From Fictibacillus sp. FJAT-27399 (GTDB taxonomy: Bacteria; Bacillota; Bacilli; Bacillales; Fictibacillaceae): a stretch of DNA of 64,000 nucleotides. Of this stretch, positions 53,121-64,000 are shown piece by piece. Location: positions 877,872 to 941,871 of the forward strand of contig NZ_LMVC01000002.1 in assembly GCF_001510655.1 (NCBI RefSeq), in the 5' to 3' direction. The translations under genes were made by a program, and so were the position numbers. The notes below the pieces were generated by a model that saw nothing but the letters and a program-made list of their open reading frames with translations, did not search any database and was not told where the DNA came from. Within the stretch, counting starts at the first letter, position 1, and each line of letters starts with the position of its first letter.

Positions 53121-54944
53121 ATGAATCGAGAACAAAAACTGGACAGGCAATCAAGGATTCGCAATTTTTCCATCATTGCTCATATTGACCATGGAAAATC
53201 AACGCTGGCTGACCGGATCCTTGAGAAAACCAGCGCCTTGACTCAAAGAGAAATGAAAGAACAGCTTCTGGACTCCATGGACCTTGAACGTGAACGGGGG
53301 ATAACCATAAAGCTGAATGCTGTTCAGTTAAACTACAAAGCTAAAGATGGAGAAGTGTATACATTTCACCTGATTGATACTCCAGGACATGTTGACTTCA
53401 CGTATGAAGTATCAAGAAGCCTTGCGGCCTGTGAAGGGGCGCTTCTGATTGTTGACGCTGCCCAGGGAATCGAAGCCCAAACCCTTGCTAATGTTTATCT
53501 TGCACTAGAGAATGATCTGGAAATCCTTCCTGTCATTAATAAGATCGACCTTCCGAGTGCTGAACCGGAGAGAGTGAGGCAGGAGGTTGAAGATATCATC
53601 GGGCTTGATGCATCCGAAGCTGTTTTAGCTTCAGCGAAAGCTGGGATCGGGATTGAAGAAATACTGGAACAGATTGTCGAAAAGGTGCCAGCGCCATCTG
53701 GAGATCCGGACGGCCCGCTTCAAGCTCTTATTTTCGACTCGCTTTATGATCCATACCGGGGAGTAGTAACGTATATCCGTGTAACCGAAGGCACGGTTAA
53801 AATCGGCGATAAAATCAAAATGATGGCGACAGAGAAAGAATTTGAGGTAGTGGAACTCGGTGTGTTCACGCCAAAAGCTGTCAACAAGGATTTCTTAACA
53901 GTCGGTGACGTAGGCTACTTGACTGCTGCCATTAAAAATGTAGGCGATACTCAAGTCGGGGATACCATTACGAGTGCTGTCAAACCAGCCAGCGAACCGC
54001 TGCCTGGGTACCGAAAAATGAACCCGATGGTATATTGCGGATTATATCCAGTTGATAACGCAAAATATAATGATTTGCGCGAGGCATTGGAACGGCTTGT
54101 TTTAAATGATTCTGCTCTTCAATATGAACCTGAGACCTCTCAAGCACTCGGGTTCGGCTATCGCTGCGGATTCTTGGGGCTGCTTCACATGGAGATTATT
54201 CAGGAGAGGATCGAACGTGAATTTAACATTGACCTCATTGCAACAGCACCAAGTGTAATTTACAATGTTTTGTTAACTGACGGTGAAGAGATGATCGTTG
54301 ATAACCCGGCCAACATGCCGGAAGCACAGCTCCTTCAAAAGGTAGAAGAACCTTATGTAAAAGCGACGATTATGACACCGAATGATTATGTAGGGACCAT
54401 CATGGAAATCTGCCAGAAAAAACGCGGGATTTTCCAGACGATGGATTACCTGGAAAATAACCGGGTAAACGTGCTTTACGAAATCCCTCTCTCTGAAATT
54501 GTCTATGATTTCTTTGACCAGCTGAAATCGAGCACGAAAGGCTATGCTTCACTTGACTATGAGTTGATCGGCTACAAGCCTTCCAAGCTGGTTAAGATGG
54601 ATATATTGCTAAACGGAGAAAAAATCGATGCTCTTTCTGTCATCGTTCATAAAGATTTTGCTTATGAACGCGGAAAAGTAGTCGTTGAAAAGCTTAAAGA
54701 ACTGATTCCTCGCCAGCAGTTTGAGGTACCTATTCAAGCCTCAATCGGACAAAAGATCATTGCAAGGTCCAATATTAAAGCACTTCGTAAAAACGTTCTT
54801 GCCAAGTGTTACGGCGGAGATATTTCCCGTAAAAGAAAATTGCTTGAAAAGCAAAAAGAAGGTAAGAAGCGCATGAAAACCATTGGACGAGTCGAGGTGC
54901 CGCAGGAAGCCTTCATGGCGGTACTGCGAATGGACAACGATTAA
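53121..54944 (+). CDS. lepA: Elongation factor 4 (LepA)
   Basis: The 607-residue GTPase has G1 ([10 protein letters not shown]), G3 (DTPGHVDF), G4 (NKIDL) and the C-terminal LepA-specific domain ([19 protein letters not shown]). It back-translocates or helps ribosome biogenesis under stress. GTAGGAGTG precedes the ATG. Confidence 0.96.
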   Translation: MNREQKLDRQSRIRNFSIIAHIDHGKSTLADRILEKTSALTQREMKEQLLDSMDLERERGITIKLNAVQLNYKAKDGEVYTFHLIDTPGHVDFTYEVSRSLAACEGALLIVDAAQGIEAQTLANVYLALENDLEILPVINKIDLPSAEPERVRQEVEDIIGLDASEAVLASAKAGIGIEEILEQIVEKVPAPSGDPDGPLQALIFDSLYDPYRGVVTYIRVTEGTVKIGDKIKMMATEKEFEVVELGVFTPKAVNKDFLTVGDVGYLTAAIKNVGDTQVGDTITSAVKPASEPLPGYRKMNPMVYCGLYPVDNAKYNDLREALERLVLNDSALQYEPETSQALGFGYRCGFLGLLHMEIIQERIEREFNIDLIATAPSVIYNVLLTDGEEMIVDNPANMPEAQLLQKVEEPYVKATIMTPNDYVGTIMEICQKKRGIFQTMDYLENNRVNVLYEIPLSEIVYDFFDQLKSSTKGYASLDYELIGYKPSKLVKMDILLNGEKIDALSVIVHKDFAYERGKVVVEKLKELIPRQQFEVPIQASIGQKIIARSNIKALRKNVLAKCYGGDISRKRKLLEKQKEGKKRMKTIGRVEVPQEAFMAVLRMDND

Positions 54945-54972
54945 TTCCACAACGAAATAAAATAAGCAACAG

Positions 54973-55003
54973 GACGAGACCGCATATTTTTGCGGTCTTT
55001 CAC
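54973..55003 (+). terminator. Weak terminator after lepA
   Basis: GACCGC and GCGGTC flank an AT loop, followed by TTTC. The stem is only 6 bp and may allow read-through into hemW. Confidence 0.5.
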
Positions 55004-55031
55004 AAATTTTAGACAAGAAAGCAGGGATCAT

Positions 55032-56171
55032 ATGCCAGAAGCGGCTTATTTTCATATCCCGTTCTGTGTGAACATTTGCCATTATTGCGATTTTAACAAG
55101 GTGTTCTTAAAAGGACAGCCCGTTAACGAATATTTAACCTATATGGAAAAAGAAATGATCAACACAGTTAGACAGACCCCATATTCCAGGATGAAAACCA
55201 TCTTTGTCGGCGGAGGTACGCCCACTGCACTCGATTACGAACAATTTGAAACGTTTCTTAAGATGGTGAACCGACACTTTTCTTCTGACGAACTCGATGA
55301 ATTCACCGTAGAAGCTAATCCGGAACAAACCGATCGAAAGAAACTGGAGATCATGGGGGCCTTTGGGGTGAACAGGCTGAGCATTGGTGTGCAGGCCTTT
55401 CAGGAACAGCTTTTAAAAGAACTTGGACGGACACATGTGAAAAAGGACGTTATTCGAACAGTCTCTGAAGCAAAAGCTGTTGGCATCGAGAATATTTCTC
55501 TGGATATTATGTTCGGACTGCCCCATCAAACCGTTGATATGCTAAAAGAAACGCTCGAAATTGCATTTTCATTAAACGTCCCCCATTTCTCGGCCTACTC
55601 CCTTCAGCTTGAAAAAAAGACGGTGTTTTACAATCGTGCGGTAAAAGGGGACTTGCTGCTGCCGGAGCAGGAGGAAGAAGCCCAAATGTATGAAGTCCTT
55701 ATGGAACAGATGGAGAAGCACGGTTATGTCCAGTATGAAATTTCAAACTTTGCGAGACCCGGTTATGAAAGCAAGCATAATCTGCAATACTGGGATAATA
55801 ACGAATACTATGGCATAGGAGCCGGTGCCCATAGCTATGTAAATGGCAAACGCATGGCCAATGCAGGGCCATTGAAGAAATATATGTCGTTGATCGATGA
55901 GACAGGCTTTCCTTATGTTCATTCTGAAACGCTGGCTCCATCGGCTAAAATGGAGGAAGAACTTTTTATGGGATTGAGAAAAATGGATGGTGTATCTGAT
56001 ACCCGATTTAAACAAAGGTACGGAAAGTCCATGTATGAAGTATTTGGCCCGCAGATCGAACAGCTGCTGGCAAAGGGGTGGCTTAAAAAGTCCGATGACA
56101 GGGTATCACTGACGAAGGATGGAACGTTTTTAGGGAATGAAGTGTTTCAGGAATTTATCGGTGTGGTTTAA
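55032..56171 (+). CDS. hemW: Radical SAM heme chaperone HemW (formerly HemN-like)
   Basis: The 379-residue protein starts with the radical SAM motif in FHIPFCVNICHYCDFNK (CxxxCxxC, plus the HemW-type Cys absent from true HemN), then GGGTPTAL. HemW delivers heme and is not coproporphyrinogen dehydrogenase. The start at 55032 follows GCAGGGA. Order lepA-hemW-hrcA is conserved in Bacillus. Confidence 0.93.
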   Translation: MPEAAYFHIPFCVNICHYCDFNKVFLKGQPVNEYLTYMEKEMINTVRQTPYSRMKTIFVGGGTPTALDYEQFETFLKMVNRHFSSDELDEFTVEANPEQTDRKKLEIMGAFGVNRLSIGVQAFQEQLLKELGRTHVKKDVIRTVSEAKAVGIENISLDIMFGLPHQTVDMLKETLEIAFSLNVPHFSAYSLQLEKKTVFYNRAVKGDLLLPEQEEEAQMYEVLMEQMEKHGYVQYEISNFARPGYESKHNLQYWDNNEYYGIGAGAHSYVNGKRMANAGPLKKYMSLIDETGFPYVHSETLAPSAKMEEELFMGLRKMDGVSDTRFKQRYGKSMYEVFGPQIEQLLAKGWLKKSDDRVSLTKDGTFLGNEVFQEFIGVV

Positions 56172-56174
56172 TCG

Positions 56175-56241
56175 TTGACAATCTTCAGTTGCTTTTGGTA
56201 ATTTAATATTAGATTTAGCACTCGCTCTTTCGGAGTGCTAA
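56175..56241 (+). promoter_or_regulatory. Heat-shock promoter with CIRCE operator
   Basis: TTGACA (56175-56180) begins a sigma-A promoter with a TAATTT-like -10 about 18 bp later. TTAGCACTC-N9-GAGTGCTAA (56215-56241) is a perfect CIRCE, the HrcA binding site. It controls hrcA-grpE-dnaK. Confidence 0.95.
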
Positions 56242-56260
56242 CAGCCTCGGAGGTGAAAGG

Positions 56261-57283
56261 ATGTTATCTGAAAGACAGCTTTTTATACTTCAAGTGCTGA
56301 TTGATGATTACATCCAGCATGTTGAACCTGTAGGATCAAGGACCATTTCCAAAAGAGAAGATGTCCATTTCAGCCCGGCGACCATCCGGAATGAGCTGGC
56401 GGACTTGGAGGATTTGGGATTCCTTGAAAAGACTCACACTTCATCAGGCAGGATTCCGTCCGAGAAAGGGTATCGCTTTTACGTCGATCACCTTTTGAGC
56501 CCCACGGTTCTTTCGACAGCGGATATTTTTAATATACAGGCGCTATTCAACGAGAAATTGGAAGAAACCGAACGTATTTTTGAACAATCAGCTAAAATTC
56601 TTTCTGAACTTACCAACTATACATCAATCATTCTTGGACCGGAAGCGATTGAAACGACATTAAAACACATTCAGTTGATTCCTTTAGGATCCCAGCAGGC
56701 CGTTGCTATATTTGTGACGAGTACGGGACATGTTGAAAACAGGCATGTGATCCTGCCCGAAGGAATTGCGCCCGAAGAGATTGAGAAGCTGGTCAATATC
56801 TTAAATGAGAAGCTGGCAGGGGTGCCTCTCGCTGAACTTCACAAAAAAATCCAGGATGAACTCAACGTTGTTTTCAGAAAGCATCTGATGAATCATCGGC
56901 AGGCTTCCCTGTTTATTGATGATATCTTTAAATGGAGCAACAAAGATAAGATATTTTTTGGCGGTAAAACCAAAATGCTGTATCAGCCTGAATTCAGGGA
57001 TGTAGAAAAAGTTCGTATTCTTTTGGACGCCCTGGAGGAAAAGGCGGTCATTGAACAGATGCTTTCAGCGAATAATGATGGCATAACCGTAACGATCGGA
57101 CAGGAAAATCAGGTAGAAGCTGTCAGAAACTGCAGCCTGATTAAAGCTTCCTATTCGTTTCACGGCAAGCATATCGGCACGATTTCCTTGATCGGTCCTA
57201 CCCGAATGGAATATAAACGCGTAATCGGTCTGCTTGACACGATCAGCAAAGAGTTTACGAACTTATTTAACGCTAGGTTCTAA
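56261..57283 (+). CDS. hrcA: Heat-inducible repressor HrcA
   Basis: The 340-residue regulator has a winged helix (VGSRTISKR, FSPATIRNELADLE) and the HrcA C-terminal GAF-like domain (NNDGITVTIG). It binds CIRCE and needs GroEL for activity. AGGTGAAAGG precedes the ATG. Confidence 0.96.
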   Translation: MLSERQLFILQVLIDDYIQHVEPVGSRTISKREDVHFSPATIRNELADLEDLGFLEKTHTSSGRIPSEKGYRFYVDHLLSPTVLSTADIFNIQALFNEKLEETERIFEQSAKILSELTNYTSIILGPEAIETTLKHIQLIPLGSQQAVAIFVTSTGHVENRHVILPEGIAPEEIEKLVNILNEKLAGVPLAELHKKIQDELNVVFRKHLMNHRQASLFIDDIFKWSNKDKIFFGGKTKMLYQPEFRDVEKVRILLDALEEKAVIEQMLSANNDGITVTIGQENQVEAVRNCSLIKASYSFHGKHIGTISLIGPTRMEYKRVIGLLDTISKEFTNLFNARF

Positions 57284-57323
57284 CAATAACAATAAACTCC
57301 GATTATTTTAGGGAGGTGACAAC

Positions 57324-57905
57324 ATGGAAGACAAACAAAAGGAAACTGCTGAATTTGAACAAACGGAAAACGCTGAAACTTATGTGGAAGCTGATCAAAC
57401 AGCCGGCTCTGAGCCTTTGGAAAATGAAGGGGAAACGGCTGAGACAACTGAAGAGAAGCAACGAATTTCAGAGCTTGAAACCAATCTTGCTGACACTGAA
57501 AACCGATTGCTCCGCGTACAGGCTGACTTTGAAAACTTTAAGCGGCGTACACGTGAAGACAACGCCGCTCAGTTAAAATATAAATCACAGAGCCTTTTGA
57601 CACAGCTTCTGCCTGCTCTTGATAATTTCGAAAGAGCATTGGATGTGAAGGTTGAGGATGCTCAAGCTGCTTCTGTCCTTCAAGGGGTGGAGATGGTATA
57701 CCGCCAGCTGCTTGAGGCCATGAAGAGTGAAGGCTTGGAAGTGATCGACTCCGAAGGCTCAGCGTTTGATCCAAAACTGCATCAGGCAGTTATGCAAGTC
57801 CAGGATGAAAAATACGGATCCAATGTCGTTGTTGAAACCCTGCAAAAGGGCTACAGACTTAAGGATCGTGTCATTCGTCCAGCAATGGTTAAAGTAAATC
57901 AGTAA
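57324..57905 (+). CDS. grpE: Nucleotide exchange factor GrpE
   Basis: The 193-residue protein has an acidic N-terminus, a long coiled coil ([20 protein letters not shown]) and the beta domain ([19 protein letters not shown]). It releases ADP from DnaK. GGGAGGTGA precedes the ATG. Confidence 0.96.
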   Translation: MEDKQKETAEFEQTENAETYVEADQTAGSEPLENEGETAETTEEKQRISELETNLADTENRLLRVQADFENFKRRTREDNAAQLKYKSQSLLTQLLPALDNFERALDVKVEDAQAASVLQGVEMVYRQLLEAMKSEGLEVIDSEGSAFDPKLHQAVMQVQDEKYGSNVVVETLQKGYRLKDRVIRPAMVKVNQ

Positions 57906-57931
57906 TATTAAGTTCTTAATATTACATATAA

Positions 57932-59779
<1,848 letters not shown>

Positions 59780-59800
59780 TAACTGATTTTCAGTGAGGAA

Positions 59801-59843
59801 AAAGTCAAAGTCAGGCGAGCATCTTGGCTTTGACTTTTTTTCC
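59801..59843 (+). terminator. Terminator of dnaK
   Basis: AAAGTCAAAG and CTTTGACTTT pair, followed by a run of seven T. It separates dnaJ from the upstream operon. Confidence 0.85.
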
Positions 59844-59858
59844 GTTTTAAGATGTAAT

Positions 59859-60030
59859 GTCTAGCTCCAGCGCCTAGTACGAAAATGAATTGCAATTTTC
59901 GTCATAGGTCCTCGAGGACGAATTAAACAATTCGTCTTTGGTCGCTTCACTCTTACCCCTCAACACAAAAAGCGTGTTGCTGTGTAAGAATTCCAGCGCT
60001 TGTCGGACCTAGCAGGGCGCTTGCGCTTTA
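59859..60030. repeat. Bacillaceae intergenic multi-hairpin repeat
   Basis: The element starts GTCTAGCTCCAGCGCCTAG and ends GGGCGCTTGCGCTTTA, wording I recognise from a dispersed intergenic repeat of Bacillus relatives. Within it are hairpins ACGAAAAT/ATTTTCGT (59879-59901), GACGAATT/AATTCGTC (59917-59936) and CAACAC/GTGTTG (59959-59978), and a longer-range pair TAGGTCC/GGACCTA. It fills most of the dnaK-dnaJ gap. Confidence 0.75.
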
Positions 60031-60127
60031 CTAAATAACCCTTCACATATTTAAAGATCTTTCTTGAAAAAAGAAAAGGAACAATGGTAAGATAATTTTT
60101 ATGTGAAGATTCGGGAGTGGGATTTCT

Positions 60128-61252
60128 ATGAGTAAACGAGATTACTATGAAGTGCTAGGACTGGATAAAAACGCATCCAGCGATGAAATAAAAAAAGCTT
60201 ACCGGAAATTGACGAAGCAATACCATCCGGATGTTAACAAGGAAGCGGATGCAGCTGAAAAGTTTAAAGAAGTCCGTGAAGCATACGATACATTAAAGGA
60301 TCCACAAAAAAAAGCGCAGTATGACCAATTCGGGCATACCGATCCAAACCAGGGTTTCGGCGGTTTTGGAGGAGCTGGAGCCGACTTTGGCGGTTTTGGA
60401 GACATATTTGATATGTTCTTTGGCGGCGGCAGTGGTGGAAGAAGAAATCCAAATGCTCCTCGCCAGGGATCCGATCTGCAGTATAATATGAACTTGAAAT
60501 TTGAAGAAGCTGTTTTCGGAAAAGAAACCGAAATTGAAATTCCTAAAGAAGAAACGTGCGGAACATGCCACGGTTCAGGTGCTAAACCGGGTACCCATCC
60601 GGAAAATTGTACCCATTGTAAAGGAACGGGCCAGCTGAATGTTGAACAAAACACACCGTTTGGCAGGATTGTCAATAAACGTGTGTGCCAATATTGCAGC
60701 GGAACAGGCAAGCTTATAAAAGAAAAATGCGGAACATGCCACGGAAAAGGGAAGGTAACGACTACAAAGAAAGTCAAAGTTAAGATTCCTGCGGGAGTGG
60801 ACAATGGACAGCAGATCCGTCTTTCAGGGCATGGAGAACCAGGAGTGAACGGCGGTCCAGCCGGCGACCTTTATGTTGTCTTCAGGGTGCTTCCTCACGA
60901 GTTCTTTGAGAGAGACGGAGACGACATTTTCTGTGAAATGCCGATTACCTATGCTCAGGCCGCATTAGGTGACGAAATTGAAGTCCCTACCCTGCATGGC
61001 CGGATCAAGCTTAAGATTCCAGCAGGAACGCAGACCGGAACTCATTTCCGCCTAAGAGGCAAAGGAGTTCAAAACGTAAGGGGAAGAGGCCAGGGTGATC
61101 AGCATATCCAGGTAAAAGTTTTGACTCCTACGAAATTATCTGAGAAACAGAAACAGCTGCTCCGTGATTTTGCTGAAATCGGCGGCGATGTGCCTGATGA
61201 ACATGAAGAATCATTTTTTGATAAAGTGAAAAGAGCCTTTAAAGGCGAGTAA
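60128..61252 (+). CDS. dnaJ: Co-chaperone DnaJ (Hsp40)
   Basis: The 374-residue protein has a J domain with HPD (QYHPDVN), a Gly/Phe-rich region, four zinc-binding CxxCxGxG repeats ([32 protein letters not shown]) and the C-terminal substrate domain. It stimulates DnaK ATPase. The promoter must lie after the repeat element, as the dnaK terminator intervenes. Ribosome binding site GGGAGTGGG. Confidence 0.96.
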   Translation: MSKRDYYEVLGLDKNASSDEIKKAYRKLTKQYHPDVNKEADAAEKFKEVREAYDTLKDPQKKAQYDQFGHTDPNQGFGGFGGAGADFGGFGDIFDMFFGGGSGGRRNPNAPRQGSDLQYNMNLKFEEAVFGKETEIEIPKEETCGTCHGSGAKPGTHPENCTHCKGTGQLNVEQNTPFGRIVNKRVCQYCSGTGKLIKEKCGTCHGKGKVTTTKKVKVKIPAGVDNGQQIRLSGHGEPGVNGGPAGDLYVVFRVLPHEFFERDGDDIFCEMPITYAQAALGDEIEVPTLHGRIKLKIPAGTQTGTHFRLRGKGVQNVRGRGQGDQHIQVKVLTPTKLSEKQKQLLRDFAEIGGDVPDEHEESFFDKVKRAFKGE

Positions 61253-61279
61253 AGGATCATAGGAATGGAGTTGATAGAA

Positions 61280-62239
61280 TTGAAATGGTCAGAAATTAGC
61301 ATTCACACTACCCAGGAAGCGGTTGAACCAATCTCAAACATTCTACACGAAGCAGGTGCAAGCGGAGTCGTCATTGAGGACCCGGAAGATTTAGTTAAAG
61401 AGAGATCATCCGTTTATGGGGAAATCTATCAGCTCGATCCTAATGATTATCCTGATGAGGGAGTTATTGTTAAGGCCTATCTGCCTGTGACCAGCTTTCT
61501 CGGGGAAACGGTTGATGAGATTAAAGAAGCTATCAATAATCTCATGACCTACGATATTGACCTTGGACATAATAAGGTTACGATCAGTGAAGTAAATGAA
61601 GAAGAATGGGCAATGGCTTGGAAGAAATATTACAAGCCCGTTAAGATCTCTGAAAAAATAACCATTACGCCGACATGGGAAGACTATAAGCCGGTTAGCT
61701 CTGATGAAGTCATCATCGAACTAGATCCGGGGATGGCATTTGGTACCGGAACCCACCCAACGACTGTCATGTGTCTGCAGGCGATCGAGAAATACCTGCA
61801 AAAAGATGATGAAGTCATTGATGTTGGAACAGGATCCGGGGTTTTAAGTATCGCTGCGGCCCACTTGGGAGCAAAGCATGTTCAGGCATATGATCTGGAT
61901 GATGTAGCAGTTGCGAGTGCCAGGCTTAATGTAAAATTAAATAAAGTAGCCGCTTCTGTTACTGTAAAACAAAATAATCTGTTGAACGGAATTGAAGGTC
62001 CTGTTGATTTAATTGCAGGAAATCTGCTCGCGGAAATTATTTTGCGATTTGTTCCAGATGCGGCAAGGGTACTTAAAAAAGGCGGTTTATTTATTACATC
62101 AGGCATCATTCAAGGGAAAAAGAATGATGTGAAGGAAAAATTGAAACGCAGCGGTTTTTCAATTGTTGAAATTTTAGAGATGGAAGACTGGGTAGCCATC
62201 ATTGCACGAAATGATGGACCATTTGCGAAAGAGGTTTAA
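61280..62239 (+). CDS. prmA: Ribosomal protein L11 methyltransferase
   Basis: The 319-residue protein begins (M)[19 protein letters not shown] like B. subtilis PrmA, has the [14 protein letters not shown] motif and SAM-binding [15 protein letters not shown]. It trimethylates L11. TTG 61280 is preferred by this alignment; an ATG five codons upstream is possible. Confidence 0.93.
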   Translation: MKWSEISIHTTQEAVEPISNILHEAGASGVVIEDPEDLVKERSSVYGEIYQLDPNDYPDEGVIVKAYLPVTSFLGETVDEIKEAINNLMTYDIDLGHNKVTISEVNEEEWAMAWKKYYKPVKISEKITITPTWEDYKPVSSDEVIIELDPGMAFGTGTHPTTVMCLQAIEKYLQKDDEVIDVGTGSGVLSIAAAHLGAKHVQAYDLDDVAVASARLNVKLNKVAASVTVKQNNLLNGIEGPVDLIAGNLLAEIILRFVPDAARVLKKGGLFITSGIIQGKKNDVKEKLKRSGFSIVEILEMEDWVAIIARNDGPFAKEV

Positions 62240-62242
62240 CCC

Positions 62243-62995
62243 ATGCAGAGATACTTTGTCTCATCTGCAGAGATGAATGATTCTTCCGTGACCATTATCG
62301 GAGACGACGCTAACCATATTGTTAAGGTGATGAGAATGGAAATCGGCGACCATGTCATCTGTTCTGATAATCAAGGCAGAGTGGCGCTTTGCGAAATAAC
62401 GGAAATCGATCGTGATACCGTACAGACCAGCATTGTAGAGTCCATTCAGGAGAGTAAAGAGAGTCCAATACGGGTTACCATTGCCCAGGGAATTCCAAAA
62501 GGGGACAAACTTGAAACCATCGTCCAAAAAGGCACAGAACTGGGTGCTAAGGCCTTTTTGCCTTTTTCTTCTTCGAGGTGTATTGTTAAATGGGATGAAA
62601 AGAAAGGGCAGAAAAAAACACAGCGGCTGGAGAAGATTGCAAAAGAAGCTGCAGAGCAATCGCATCGAAGCCGTATACCCGACATTTTATCTCCTGTTTC
62701 TTTTAAGTCTTTATTAAAACAAGCCGCGGAATTTGACTATAAGATCGTTGCCTATGAAGAAGAGGCTAAAATAGGGGAGACCAAGCGTCTTTCTGAGCTT
62801 TTTAACCAAATGGCTCCAGGTACTTCCATCCTGTGTGCCATCGGTCCAGAGGGCGGTTTGAGCGAGCAGGAAGTTGATGAGTTAAAAGAAGCCGGCTTTA
62901 TCCCATGCGGGCTGGGACCAAGGATACTCCGTACGGAAACGGCAAGCTCTTATATACTTTCCGCAATATCTTACCATTTTGAATTAATGAGGTGA
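62243..62995 (+). CDS. rsmE: 16S rRNA m3U1498 methyltransferase RsmE
   Basis: The 250-residue SPOUT methyltransferase has the C-terminal knot motifs (CAIGPEGGLSEQE, LGPRILRTETA). It methylates U1498. It starts 3 bp after prmA (AAAGAGG upstream) and ends 5 bp before mtaB. Confidence 0.94.
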   Translation: MQRYFVSSAEMNDSSVTIIGDDANHIVKVMRMEIGDHVICSDNQGRVALCEITEIDRDTVQTSIVESIQESKESPIRVTIAQGIPKGDKLETIVQKGTELGAKAFLPFSSSRCIVKWDEKKGQKKTQRLEKIAKEAAEQSHRSRIPDILSPVSFKSLLKQAAEFDYKIVAYEEEAKIGETKRLSELFNQMAPGTSILCAIGPEGGLSEQEVDELKEAGFIPCGLGPRILRTETASSYILSAISYHFELMR

Positions 62996-63000
62996 TTGAA

Positions 63001-64000
63001 ATGCCATCAGTGGCTTTTCATACATTAGGCTGTAAAGTAAACCATTATGAAACAGAAGCAATCTGGCAGCTGTTTCAAGGTGATGGCTACGAACGTAAGG
63101 AGTTCGAGCAGGCAGCTGACGTTTATGTAATCAATACATGTACTGTTACGAATACAGGCGATAAAAAAAGCAGGCAGGTCATCCGCCGTGCGATCCGAAA
63201 AAATCCCGACGCTGTGATCTGTGTTACAGGGTGCTATGCCCAGACTTCGCCTGCCGAAATTATGGCGATTCCTGGAGTGGATATTGTTGTAGGAACACAG
63301 GATCGATCTAAAATGCTTCTTTATATTGCTCAATATAAAGAAGAACGTCTTCCGATAAACGGGGTCAGCAACATTATGAAAGCACGCGTCTATGAGGAGC
63401 TTGATGTTCCGTCCTTTACTGACCGTACTCGTGCGTCACTCAAGATTCAGGAAGGATGCAACAATTTCTGTACGTTCTGCATTATCCCATGGGCTCGTGG
63501 CCTTCTGCGTTCCCGGGATTCAAAGGAAGTCGTCCATCAGGCGCAGCAGCTTGTTGATGCAGGATATAAAGAAATCGTCCTGACAGGCATTCATACTGCC
63601 GGCTATGGAGAAGATTTAAAGGACTACAATTTTGCCATGCTTCTTTCTGAATTGGATGAAAAAGTGGATGGATTAAAGCGTCTTCGAATATCATCCATTG
63701 AAGCTAGCCAAATTACTGATGAGGTTATTGAAGTAATGGATCGTTCCGATAAGATCGTTCCTCACCTTCATATTCCACTGCAGTCAGGCTCTAATACTGT
63801 GCTGCAAAGAATGCGAAGAAAATATACGATGGAGCTGTTTGCAGATCGGGTCACGCAGCTTAAAAAGGCTTTGCCTGGCCTAGCTATCACATCAGATGTT
63901 ATTGTAGGGTTTCCAGGCGAAACAGAAGAAGAATTTATGGAAACGTACAATTTCATCCGTGATCATAAATTTTCAGAACTTCATGTCTTTCCATATTCAA
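63001..64000 (+). CDS. mtaB: tRNA t6A37 methylthiotransferase MtaB (3' end outside the window)
   Basis: The visible 333 codons contain the N-terminal UPF0004 domain (FHTLGCKVNHYETEA, NTCTVTNTGDKKS, GCYAQ) with its three Cys, and the radical SAM cluster CNNFCTFC. The enzyme adds a methylthio group to t6A37 of tRNA-Lys. It corresponds to yqeV in B. subtilis. The frame is open at base 64000, so the TRAM domain and stop lie beyond the window. Confidence 0.95.
   Translation, partial: MPSVAFHTLGCKVNHYETEAIWQLFQGDGYERKEFEQAADVYVINTCTVTNTGDKKSRQVIRRAIRKNPDAVICVTGCYAQTSPAEIMAIPGVDIVVGTQDRSKMLLYIAQYKEERLPINGVSNIMKARVYEELDVPSFTDRTRASLKIQEGCNNFCTFCIIPWARGLLRSRDSKEVVHQAQQLVDAGYKEIVLTGIHTAGYGEDLKDYNFAMLLSELDEKVDGLKRLRISSIEASQITDEVIEVMDRSDKIVPHLHIPLQSGSNTVLQRMRRKYTMELFADRVTQLKKALPGLAITSDVIVGFPGETEEEFMETYNFIRDHKFSELHVFPYS

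Overview
The window is chromosomal DNA from an endospore-forming member of the Bacillaceae. Evidence for this is sigK with a pro-sequence, gpr, an alpha/beta-type small acid-soluble spore protein, two Sda-type sporulation checkpoint proteins, the comE competence genes, CIRCE-controlled hrcA-grpE-dnaK, and the Bacillus gene order from yqeG to mtaB. The genus is not certain; Fictibacillus or a near relative is a guess from general protein resemblance.

Left edge (1-1.4 kb): degraded mobile DNA (a Mom-like phage gene fragment and an IS3-family remnant) followed by a 5' fragment of sigK. About 31.8 kb further on, the end of the same IS and the same sigK 5' region recur as a 528-bp direct repeat with one mismatch, and there sigK is complete (32786-33511). 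The truncated copy breaks at the Ile-Glu-Asn-Glu-Ile-Leu codons, where the skin element interrupts sigK in B. subtilis.

Between the repeats (about 1.3-32.6 kb) lies an accessory metabolic region. (1) A GlcD-type FAD oxidase is divergent from a branched-chain-amino-acid-type ABC importer (livJHMGF-like), a GntR/FCD regulator and a class I aminotransferase, with a perfect inverted-repeat operator at the divergent promoter. (2) An OsmC-like protein, a nitrilase, an alcohol dehydrogenase pseudogene, a two-domain carboxymuconolactone decarboxylase-like protein and a spore SASP follow. (3) A long stretch of small genes, decayed sequence and repeats holds a second Sda-like gene. (4) A complete acetoin catabolism cluster (acoABCL, a butanediol/acetoin dehydrogenase, acoR) has a sigma-54 promoter and a cre site over the acoR promoter. 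(5) An ectoine-hydrolase-like (DoeA) gene sits with an orphan peptide-type binding protein, an M20 deacylase and a GbsR/MarR-type regulator. (6) A cold-shock protein gene ends the region.

Right part (32.7-64 kb): conserved core. sigK, mntH with an MntR box, a frameshifted membrane gene, an M3 oligopeptidase and pssA come first. They are followed by sda with its DnaA-box cluster and the operon yqeG-yqeH-aroE-yhbY-nadD-yqeK-rsfS-yqeM, then comER opposite comEA-comEB-comEC, then yqzM, holA, rpsT, gpr, yqxA, lepA, hemW, hrcA-grpE-dnaK-dnaJ, prmA, rsmE and mtaB (cut by the window end). spoIIP is missing from its usual place between gpr and yqxA. No tRNA, rRNA or CRISPR array was seen.
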